From the NCBI RefSeq assembly GCF_010548375.1, contig NZ_JAAGLY010000007.1:186001-250000 (forward strand): a DNA stretch of 64,000 nt. Reading direction: 5' to 3'. A program made the position numbers and the translations under genes. Every line of letters begins with the position of its first letter. Position 1 is the first letter of the stretch. This DNA is from Streptomyces sp. SID13726. GTDB lineage: Bacteria; Actinomycetota; Actinomycetes; Streptomycetales; Streptomycetaceae. Shown here piece after piece: positions 24,858 to 33,081 of the stretch. The notes beneath the pieces are model-generated. The model saw only the letters and a list, made by a program, of their open reading frames with translations. It made no database searches and was not told where the DNA came from.

Positions 24858-25636
24858 ACACTCCCCAGCTGGTCGTGCACCGCGACAAGGAGCTGATGGC
24901 CCAGGCCGCCGCGGCCCGCCTGATCACGAAGATCGTGGACGCGCAGGCCTCCCGGGGCTCGGCGTCGGTGGTCCTCACGGGCGGCCGCAACGGCAACGGC
25001 CTGCTGGCCGCCCTCGCCGCGGCGCCCGCCCGGGACGCCGTCGACTGGGGCCGGCTCGACCTGTGGTGGGGCGACGAGCGCTTCCTGCCCGAGGGCGACC
25101 CGGAGCGCAATGTCACACAGGCCCGCGAGGCCCTGCTGGACGCCGTGCCCCTTGACCCGAAGCGCGTGCACGCCATGCCCGCGTCGGACGGCCCCCACGG
25201 CGACGACGTCGAGGCCGCGGCGGCCGCCTACGCCGAGGAACTGGCCCGCGCGGCCGGTCCCGAGAACCACGGCACCGTCCCGACCTTCGACGTCCTGATG
25301 CTGGGCGTCGGCCCGGACACCCATGTGGCGTCCCTGTTCCCGGAGCTTCCCGCGGTCCGGGAGACCGAGCGCACGGTCGTCGGCGTCCACGGCGCCCCGA
25401 AGCCCCCGCCGACCCGGGTGACCCTGACCCTGCCCGCGATCCGCGCGGCCCGCGAGGTCTGGCTGCTCGCGGCCGGCGAGGACAAGGCGCAGGCCGCGGC
25501 CATCGCCCTGTCCGGCGCGGGCGAGATCCAGGCACCGGCGGCCGGGGCCCGCGGCCGGGCCCGCACCCTGTGGCTGCTGGACTCGGCGGCGGCCTCCCAG
25601 CTGCCGCGCTCGCTGTACCCGCCGGCGTCGCCCTGA
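24854..25636 (+). CDS. pgl: 6-phosphogluconolactonase
   Basis: A 260-residue DevB-type lactonase that hydrolyses the Zwf product. Family motifs are VVLTGGRNGNGLL, the WWGDERFLPEGDPERN block, and FDVLMLGVGPDTHVASLFP. The usual GPDGH is GPDTH here, with the catalytic His retained. The GTG start overlaps the opcA stop (GTGA). Last gene of the pentose phosphate operon; a perfect hairpin follows. Confidence 0.95.
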   Translation: MNTPQLVVHRDKELMAQAAAARLITKIVDAQASRGSASVVLTGGRNGNGLLAALAAAPARDAVDWGRLDLWWGDERFLPEGDPERNVTQAREALLDAVPLDPKRVHAMPASDGPHGDDVEAAAAAYAEELARAAGPENHGTVPTFDVLMLGVGPDTHVASLFPELPAVRETERTVVGVHGAPKPPPTRVTLTLPAIRAAREVWLLAAGEDKAQAAAIALSGAGEIQAPAAGARGRARTLWLLDSAAASQLPRSLYPPASP

Positions 25637-25657
25637 CGTCCGCGGACCCACCCGGTT

Positions 25658-25694
25658 CAGGAGCCCGTACGGTCACGTGCCGTACGGGCTCCTG
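25658..25694. terminator. Convergent terminator between pgl and pgi
   Basis: Perfect 15-bp stem CAGGAGCCCGTACGG / CCGTACGGGCTCCTG with a seven-base loop, between two convergent genes. It can act in both directions. There is no long T run, as is common in Streptomyces. Confidence 0.85.
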
Positions 25695-25707
25695 CCGTTG
25701 CCGCCCT

Positions 25708-27363
25708 CTACTGCCGCCCGCGCAGCTCCCGGTACGTCGCCACCAGCGCCTTCGTGGAGGCGTCCAGCCCCGGCACCTCCGCACCCTCCGTGAGCGCCGG
25801 CTCCACCCGCTTGGCGAGGACCTTGCCCAGCTCGACGCCCCACTGGTCGAAGGAGTCGATGTTCCAGACCGCGCCCTGGACGAACACCTTGTGTTCGTAG
25901 AGGGCGATGAGCTGGCCGAGCACCGACGGGGTCAGCTCACGGGCCAGGATCGTCGTCGTCGGGTGGTTGCCCTGGAACGTCTTGTGCGGGACCAGCTCCT
26001 CGGCCACCCCCTCCGCACGCACCTCGTCCGGCGTCTTGCCGAAGGCCAACGCCTGGGTCTGCGCGAAGAAGTTGGCCATCAGCAGGTCGTGCTGCGCCTT
26101 CAGCCCCTCGCTCAGCTCGGCCACCGGCTCGGCGAAGCCGATGAAGTCCGCCGGGATCAACTTCGTGCCCTGGTGGATGAGTTGGTAGTAGGCGTGCTGC
26201 CCATTGGTGCCCGGAGTGCCCCACACCACCGGCCCGGTCTGCCACTCCACGGGCTGTCCGTCCCGGCCGACGTACTTGCCGTTGGACTCCATGTCGAGCT
26301 GCTGGAGGTAGGCGGTGAACCGGGACAGGTAGTGGCTGTACGGCAGCACGGCGTGCGACTGCGCGTCATGGAAGTTGCCGTACCAGATGCCCAACAGGCC
26401 CAGCAGCAGCGGCACGTTGGACTCGGCCGGGGCGGTGCGGAAGTGCTCGTCGACCAGGTGGAAGCCGTCGAGCATCTCGTGGAAGCGGTCCGGGCCGATG
26501 GCGATCATCAGGGACAGGCCGATCGCCGAGTCGAAGGAGTACCGGCCGCCGACCCAGTCCCAGAACTCGAACATGTTGGCCGTGTCGATGCCGAACTCCG
26601 ACACCTTCCCGGCGTTCGTCGACAGGGCCACGAAGTGCTGGGCGACGGCTTCCTGACCGGCCTTCAGCTCGGTGAGCAGCCAGTCGCGGGCCGAGGTGGC
26701 GTTGGTGATCGTCTCGATGGTGGTGAAGGTCTTGGACGCGATGACGAACAGCGTCTCCGCCGCGTCCAGGTCGCGGGTGGCCTCGTGCAGGTCGGCGCCG
26801 TCGACGTTCGACACGAAGCGGACGGTCAGGTCGCGGTCGGTGAAGGCGCGCAGCACCTCGTACGCCATCGCCGGGCCCAGGTCGGAGCCGCCGATGCCGA
26901 TGTTGACGACGTTCTTGATGCGCCTGCCGGTGTGGCCGGTCCATACGCCGGAGCGGACCCGGTTCGCGAAGTCGCCCATCTTGTCGAGCACGGTGTGCAC
27001 ACCCGGCACGACGTTCTCGCCGTCGACCTCGACCACGGCCTCGCGCGGGGCACGCAGCGCGGTGTGCAGCACGGCCCGGTCCTCGGTGGTGTTGATCCGT
27101 TCGCCGCGGAACATGGCGTCCCGCAGCCCGAACACGTCGGTCGCCGCGGCGAGTTCGCGCAGCAGGCGCAGGGTCTCGTCGGTGACGAGGTGCTTGGAGT
27201 AGTCGACGTACAGGTCACCGACCCGCAGTGTGTACCCGGTACCGCGCCCGGGGTCGGCGGCGAACAGCTCCCTCAGCCGCACCTCGCCGAGCTCCTCGCG
27301 GTGCTCGGTCAGCGCGGTCCACTCGGGCGTGCGGTTGAGCCTGGTACGGCCGTCTGCGTTCAT
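25708..27363 (-). CDS. pgi: Glucose-6-phosphate isomerase
   Basis: A 551-residue enzyme that interconverts glucose-6-phosphate and fructose-6-phosphate. Present are the substrate motif NIGIGGSDLGPAMAYEVL, the SIS-domain stretches FVIASKTFTTIETI and DWVGGRYSFDSAIGLSLMIAIG, and the C-terminal signature FDQWGVELGKVLAKR. I chose the ATG at 27363 (MNADGRTRLN). It links the pentose phosphate cluster with glycolysis and faces pgl tail to tail. Confidence 0.97.
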   Translation of the reverse strand: MNADGRTRLNRTPEWTALTEHREELGEVRLRELFAADPGRGTGYTLRVGDLYVDYSKHLVTDETLRLLRELAAATDVFGLRDAMFRGERINTTEDRAVLHTALRAPREAVVEVDGENVVPGVHTVLDKMGDFANRVRSGVWTGHTGRRIKNVVNIGIGGSDLGPAMAYEVLRAFTDRDLTVRFVSNVDGADLHEATRDLDAAETLFVIASKTFTTIETITNATSARDWLLTELKAGQEAVAQHFVALSTNAGKVSEFGIDTANMFEFWDWVGGRYSFDSAIGLSLMIAIGPDRFHEMLDGFHLVDEHFRTAPAESNVPLLLGLLGIWYGNFHDAQSHAVLPYSHYLSRFTAYLQQLDMESNGKYVGRDGQPVEWQTGPVVWGTPGTNGQHAYYQLIHQGTKLIPADFIGFAEPVAELSEGLKAQHDLLMANFFAQTQALAFGKTPDEVRAEGVAEELVPHKTFQGNHPTTTILARELTPSVLGQLIALYEHKVFVQGAVWNIDSFDQWGVELGKVLAKRVEPALTEGAEVPGLDASTKALVATYRELRGRQ

Positions 27364-27415
27364 GTCCGACTTCAGCCTTCTTTCGTGCCTGTCCCAGCTG
27401 TTCCAACCTATGTGA

Positions 27416-28684
27416 TCAGCGCGGGGCGTGAACCTCGGTGGGGTCGTCGTCCGGCGCAACCACAGGTACGTCCGCGGGGAGCGCAGGTATCAGCGAGAGC
27501 ACGGACAGCACGAAGAAGAGTGCGGCAAGCAGGGCCGGTGTGTTCAGGCCCCAGGCGGTAGCGACGGCTCCGCCGAGCAGGGCGCCCAGGGGTGCTCCGG
27601 CGACCGCCAGGGTGCGGAAGGCGGCGCTGACCCGGCCCAGTTGTCCGGCCGGGGCGCGCTCCTGCATCAGGGTCGTGGTCTGGACGTTCCACACCATCCC
27701 CATGAACCCGAAGACGGCCATGGCTCCCGCGAGGGCGCCCAGGGAGCGCGCCGACCCCATGACCAGCAGGGCGCCGATCTGTGCCGTGCCCGCGAGCAGC
27801 ACCGCGCGCACCCGCCCCAGCCGGGCGACGAACCGGCCGCTCGCCACTCCCCCGGTGAGACCGCCGACCGTGTAGGCGGTCATCGCCGCCGCGTAGCCCG
27901 CGGTGCCGGCGTCCAGCCAGCCGGTCACGAGGAGCACCATGCCCGCGATGAGGGCGCCGACGCCGACGTTGCACAGGGCCGTCGCCGCGCACAGCCCGCG
28001 CAGGGCCCGGTCCGCGGCCAGGGTGCGCAGCCCCTCGGCGATCTCCCTGCGCAGGGTACTGCCCGGGGGCCGCGGCTTCCGGTCCGGCAGCGTGGAGCGC
28101 AGCGAGGCGACCAGGGCGGCCGCCACCAGGAAGGTCGCCGCGTCCGCCGCGAAGGGCACGGCGGCACCGGCCACCAGCAGCAGCGGTACGACGGGGGCGC
28201 CCAGCAGACCGCCCGCGACGCGCTGGCCGGTCATCAGCCGGGCGTTGGCTCCGGTCAGTTCCTCCCGGTCGACCAGGGCGGGCAGCAGCGCGGTCGAGGC
28301 GTTGTCGAAGAGGGTCTGGAGGGTGGTCAGGGTGAAGGCGAGCGCGATCAGCAGGCCGATCGAGGCGTGTCCGAGCGCGACGGCCACCGCGAAACAGGCG
28401 ACCAGCACGCCTCGTAGTGCGTCCACCGTCCACATGGCGCGCCGCTGGTCCACCCGGTCCGCGACCGCACCGCCGAGCAGGCCGAAGACGATCCAGGGCA
28501 GATAACCGCAGGCGGTGACCGCGGCGATGAGCAGGGGCCGGTCCGTCAGGGTCGCGGCGAGCAGGGGCAGCGCGGACCCGCGCAGGGCGTCACCGAAGCT
28601 GGAGAACACGGCCGCGGTCCACAGCCGCCCGAATCCCCCGCGCCACTCGGGCGCGCGCACGCCCGCCCCCTCGACCACCGTCAC
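27416..28684 (-). CDS. MFS transporter
   Basis: A 422-residue major facilitator with about 12 helices. Motif-A-like GGAVADRVDQRRAMW follows helix 2, and the antiporter-like arrangement resembles the enterobactin-exporter/MFS_3 group (NASTALLPALVDREELTGANARL). A GGGGGAG site lies near two possible GTG starts (28684 and 28678). The substrate is unknown; the C-terminus is acidic. Between pgi and rbpA on the minus strand, apparently monocistronic. Confidence 0.9.
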   Translation of the reverse strand: MTVVEGAGVRAPEWRGGFGRLWTAAVFSSFGDALRGSALPLLAATLTDRPLLIAAVTACGYLPWIVFGLLGGAVADRVDQRRAMWTVDALRGVLVACFAVAVALGHASIGLLIALAFTLTTLQTLFDNASTALLPALVDREELTGANARLMTGQRVAGGLLGAPVVPLLLVAGAAVPFAADAATFLVAAALVASLRSTLPDRKPRPPGSTLRREIAEGLRTLAADRALRGLCAATALCNVGVGALIAGMVLLVTGWLDAGTAGYAAAMTAYTVGGLTGGVASGRFVARLGRVRAVLLAGTAQIGALLVMGSARSLGALAGAMAVFGFMGMVWNVQTTTLMQERAPAGQLGRVSAAFRTLAVAGAPLGALLGGAVATAWGLNTPALLAALFFVLSVLSLIPALPADVPVVAPDDDPTEVHAPR

Positions 28685-28750
28685 AGCTCCCCCTCACGGT
28701 CCGCCGGTCACGCGACCATGCACAAACCGTAGAGGTCACCACTGACAATC

Positions 28751-28808
28751 GGCCGGGTCGTCTGCCCGCGAGGCCGGGTCGTCCGCCCGCGAGGCCGGGT
28801 CGACGGCC
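28751..28808. repeat. 21-bp tandem repeat upstream of the MFS gene
   Basis: Units GGCCGGGTCGTCTGCCCGCG(A) at 28751 and 28772, differing at one base, followed by a partial third copy from 28793. They lie in the gap between rbpA and the MFS gene. Confidence 0.7.
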
Positions 28809-28859
28809 GTGAAACAGCTCCGGCCAGGCACCCCTCGGTACCCGGCCGGTTCTCGTCCT

Positions 28860-29195
28860 CTAGATCTCGCCCCGCAGTTTGGCGAGCGCCTCGGCGAGGA
28901 TCGCCTCGCCGTCCGCGTCGCTGCGCCGCTCCCGTACGTACGCGAGGTGCGTCTTGTACGGCTCGGTGCGCGGCGGGTCCGGCGGGTTGTCCCGGTCCTG
29001 TCCGGCGGGAAAGCCGCAGCGCGGGCAGTCCCAGGTTTCGGGCACCTGCGCGTCGCTGGCGAAGCTGGGCTGCGTCTCGTGCCCGTTGGAGCACCAGAAG
29101 GAGATGCGCAGCCGGGGCGCGGACTCGCCCCGCTCGGCCTCGCCCATCGGCCCCGCCCCGACCCGGCTACCTCGGATCGCGTTGCCACTTGCCAC
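28860..29195 (-). CDS. rbpA: RNA polymerase-binding protein RbpA
   Basis: A 111-residue actinobacterial transcription factor that binds RNA polymerase and group 1/2 sigma factors and stabilises the open complex. The zinc-ribbon core is FWCSNGHE and WDCPRCGFPAG; the basic linker and sigma-interaction helix are RTEPYKTHLAYVRERRSDADGEAILAEALAKLRG. The N-terminal tail is complete (MASGNAIRGSRVG). ATG start. A single-gene unit between MFS and secG. Confidence 0.95.
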   Translation of the reverse strand: MASGNAIRGSRVGAGPMGEAERGESAPRLRISFWCSNGHETQPSFASDAQVPETWDCPRCGFPAGQDRDNPPDPPRTEPYKTHLAYVRERRSDADGEAILAEALAKLRGEI

Positions 29196-29410
29196 GGTCG
29201 TAACTCCCTGCGTGATGGTGCCGCGAAGCGAGTCGGCGTTGTCGCTTCGTTGCGAGCGCCTCAGTCTACGTAAGGCCCAACGCGCGTCCAGTGGTTGGAG
29301 TTACAGCCCCCACACCTAGACGCAAGCCCCATGATAGGCCGCGCTCAGGTGCGCGTACCGAACATGGGGCCTTACGTGCGGAATGTACGTGCTGTGTGTG
29401 GCGTGGCCGC

Positions 29411-29647
29411 TCAGCTGTTCGTCTTCATGAGGAGACCGAGTACGACAATGCACACGAACCACAGCAGACCGATCACCACGGTGATGCGGTCGAGGTTGCG
29501 CTCGGCGACCGAGGAGCCGCCGACGGAGGACTGCATGCCGCCACCGAACATGTCGGAGAGGCCGCCGCCCTTCCCCTTGTGCATCAGCACCAGCAGCATC
29601 AGCAGGCCGCTGAAGACGATCAGGGCGATCGAGAACCCCAAAACCAC
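29411..29647 (-). CDS. secG: Protein translocase subunit SecG
   Basis: A 78-residue membrane protein with two helices (LGFSIALIVFSGLLMLLVLM and ITVVIGLLWFVCIVVLGLLM) and the loop KGKGGGLSDMFGGGMQSSVGGSSVAERNLDR between them, the SecG signature. It joins SecY and SecE in the export channel. GTG start. It follows tpiA by 97 bases on the same strand, the order gap-pgk-tpiA-secG being usual in actinobacteria. Confidence 0.95.
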   Translation of the reverse strand: MVLGFSIALIVFSGLLMLLVLMHKGKGGGLSDMFGGGMQSSVGGSSVAERNLDRITVVIGLLWFVCIVVLGLLMKTNS

Positions 29648-29744
29648 GGCTGGACCAACTCTCTCGGATTCGGATGGACGACGGGGGCACGGCCGTCAGG
29701 GCCATGCCCCCGCAAGGGTACGACGGATCGCCGCCAGGGCCTAC

Positions 29745-30521
29745 TTACTGGTCCCGGAAGCGCACGATCTTGACGAACTCGTCGGCGTCCAGTGACGCAC
29801 CGCCGACCAGGGCGCCGTCGATGTCGGCCTGCGCCATGATCTCGGCGACGTTGCCGGCCTTGACGGAGCCGCCGTACTGGATGCGGACCTGGTCGGCCAG
29901 CTCCTGGGTGTACAGCTCGGCGAGCTTGCCGCGGATGGCCGCGCAGACCTCCTGCGCGTCCTCGGCGCCGCAGACCTTGCCGGTGCCGATGGCCCACACG
30001 GGCTCGTAGGCGATCACGACGGACTCGGCCTGCTCGGCCGGCACGTCCTTGAGACCGCCCTCGACCTGGGTGAGGGTGTGGGAGACGTGGTTGCCCGCCT
30101 CGCGGACCTCCAGCTCCTCGCCGACGCACAGGATCGGGGTGAGGCCGTGCTTGTAGGCGGCCTTGACCTTGGCGTTGACGATGTCGTCGGTCTCGGCGTG
30201 GTACTGGCGGCGCTCGGAGTGGCCGACGGCCACGTACGTGCACTTCAGCTTGGCCAGCATGGCACCGGAGATCTCGCCGGTGTAGGCGCCGGAGTCGTGC
30301 GCCGAGAGGTCCTGGGCGCCGTACTTGATCTTGAGCTTGTCGCCGTCCACCAGGGTCTGCACGGAGCGCAGGTCGGTGAAGGGCGGCAGGACGGCGACCT
30401 CGACGGCCTCGTAGTCCTTGTCCGCGAGGGCGAAGGCGAGCTTCTGGACGTGCGCGATGGCCTCGAGGTGGTTGAGGTTCATCTTCCAGTTACCCGCCAT
30501 GATCGGCGTGCGAGTGGTCAT
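29745..30521 (-). CDS. tpiA: Triosephosphate isomerase
   Basis: A 258-residue TIM-barrel enzyme converting dihydroxyacetone phosphate and glyceraldehyde-3-phosphate. The N-terminal AGNWKMN holds the catalytic lysine, VAVGHSERRQYH the histidine, and VVIAYEPVWAIGTGKVC the catalytic glutamate; the phosphate loop is YGGSVKAGNVAEIM. It starts six bases after pgk ends, so the two are one transcript. Confidence 0.97.
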   Translation of the reverse strand: MTTRTPIMAGNWKMNLNHLEAIAHVQKLAFALADKDYEAVEVAVLPPFTDLRSVQTLVDGDKLKIKYGAQDLSAHDSGAYTGEISGAMLAKLKCTYVAVGHSERRQYHAETDDIVNAKVKAAYKHGLTPILCVGEELEVREAGNHVSHTLTQVEGGLKDVPAEQAESVVIAYEPVWAIGTGKVCGAEDAQEVCAAIRGKLAELYTQELADQVRIQYGGSVKAGNVAEIMAQADIDGALVGGASLDADEFVKIVRFRDQ

Positions 30522-30527
30522 GCGGGG

Positions 30528-31739
30528 TCAGTCCTCCAGTGCGGCGAGGCCGGGGAGCGTCTTGCCCTCGAGGTATTCGAGGGAGGCGCCGCCACCGGTC
30601 GAGATGTGTCCGAACGCGTTCTCGTCGAAGCCCAGGATCCGGACGGCCGCGGCGGAGTCGCCACCGCCGACGACCGTGAAGGCCGAGGAGTCGAGGAGAG
30701 CCTGGGCGACCGCCTTGGTGCCCTCGGCGAATTCGGGGTGTTCGAAGACGCCCATCGGGCCGTTCCAGAAGACGGTGGCGGCGTCGGTGATCTTCGAGGC
30801 GTACAGCTTGCCGGAGGCGGGGCCGATGTCCAGGCCCATCCGGTCGGCCGGGATGGCGTCCGCGGCGACGGTGGTCGAGTCGGCCGGGGCCTTGGTCTTC
30901 AGGTCCGGGAAGGCCGGGGCGACCACGGCGTCGACCGGCAGGACCAGCTCGACGCCGGTCTTCTCGGCGCGCTCGATGTACTCCAGGACGGCCGGGATCT
31001 GGTCCTCCTGGAGGAGGGAGGCGCCGACCTCGTGGCCCTTGGCCTTGAGGAAGGTGAAGGCCATGCCGCCGCCGATCAGGATGCGGTCGGCCTTGCCGAG
31101 CAGCTCGTCGATGACGGCGAGCTTGTCGGAGACCTTGGCGCCGCCGAGCACGACCACGTAGGGCCGCTTGACGTCGTCGGTGAGCTTCTTCAGGACGCCG
31201 ACCTCGGTGGCGATGAGGTAGCCGGCGTAGTGCGGCAGCCGGGCCGGGAGGTCGAACACCGAGGCGTGCTTGCGGTGGACCGCGCCGAAGCCGTCACCGA
31301 CGTACACGTCGGCGAGGGCGGCGAGCTGGTCCGCGAAGGCACCGCGCTCGGCGTCGTCCTTGGCGGTCTCGCCCGCGTTGAAGCGGAGGTTCTCGACGAC
31401 CGCGACCTGGCCGTCGGCGAGGCCCGCGACCGTGGCGGAGGCCGAGTCACCCACCGTGTCGGTCGCGAACGCCACGGAGGCGCCCAGGAGTTCACCGAGG
31501 CGCGTGGCGGCCGGGGCGAGCGAGAAGGCCGGGTCCGGGGCGCCCTTGGGGCGGCCCAGGTGGGAGGCGACGACCACGCGGGCGCCCGCCTCGGCGAGGG
31601 CCTTCACGGTCGGCAGGACGGCGCGGATGCGGCCGTCGTCGGTGATGGTGGTGCCGTCCAGCGGCACGTTGAGGTCGGCGCGGACGAAGACCCGCTTGCC
31701 TGCGACGCCTTCGGCGAGAAGTTCGTCGATCGTCTTCAT
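30528..31739 (-). CDS. pgk: Phosphoglycerate kinase
   Basis: A 403-residue enzyme that makes ATP from 1,3-bisphosphoglycerate. N-terminal substrate site VFVRADLNVPLDG, then VVVASHLGRPKG, and the nucleotide-domain loop VVGGGDSAAAVRILGFDENAFGHISTGGGASLEYLEG are intact. It is between gap and tpiA; a hairpin separates it from gap. Confidence 0.97.
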   Translation of the reverse strand: MKTIDELLAEGVAGKRVFVRADLNVPLDGTTITDDGRIRAVLPTVKALAEAGARVVVASHLGRPKGAPDPAFSLAPAATRLGELLGASVAFATDTVGDSASATVAGLADGQVAVVENLRFNAGETAKDDAERGAFADQLAALADVYVGDGFGAVHRKHASVFDLPARLPHYAGYLIATEVGVLKKLTDDVKRPYVVVLGGAKVSDKLAVIDELLGKADRILIGGGMAFTFLKAKGHEVGASLLQEDQIPAVLEYIERAEKTGVELVLPVDAVVAPAFPDLKTKAPADSTTVAADAIPADRMGLDIGPASGKLYASKITDAATVFWNGPMGVFEHPEFAEGTKAVAQALLDSSAFTVVGGGDSAAAVRILGFDENAFGHISTGGGASLEYLEGKTLPGLAALED

Positions 31740-31791
31740 AGAGGGGCTCCTGAGAAAGGCTCTGGACCGTACGAGAGCTGATCACGCGAGT

Positions 31792-31831
31792 CAGGGCTCG
31801 GGCAACGCGTCCTCGCGCTGCCCGAGCCCTG
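31792..31831 (-). terminator. Hairpin between gap and pgk
   Basis: Perfect 13-bp stem CAGGGCTCGGGCA / TGCCCGAGCCCTG with a 14-base loop, 30 bases after the gap stop. It probably gives partial termination or 3-prime-end stability, so that gap is expressed more than pgk-tpiA-secG. Confidence 0.7.
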
Positions 31832-31860
31832 CTCACACACCTAGGTGCCTGATCAGTCGA

Positions 31861-32868
<1,008 letters not shown>

Positions 32869-32992
32869 GAACCGATCTCCTCGTTGGTACGCCGGTTTCG
32901 AGACCGGCGAGCTGTATGGGATGTCCCCGACCAACCCCGACCCTACCTCCCTGAGGCTTTCGGGGTGACATCGAGATGCCGCATACACGGGC

Positions 32993-33030
32993 AGGCGGTC
33001 CGTACCCGCCAGTAGGGGTACGGACCGCCT
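32993..33030 (-). terminator. Terminator after the M14 carboxypeptidase gene
   Basis: Perfect 15-bp stem AGGCGGTCCGTACCC / GGGTACGGACCGCCT with an eight-base loop, about 50 bases beyond the carboxypeptidase stop and upstream of gap. Confidence 0.8.
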
Positions 33031-33081
33031 CGGATCGAAAGGTGTGGTCACCCGGAACGACTGCGCCGGGTCACCCCTGAT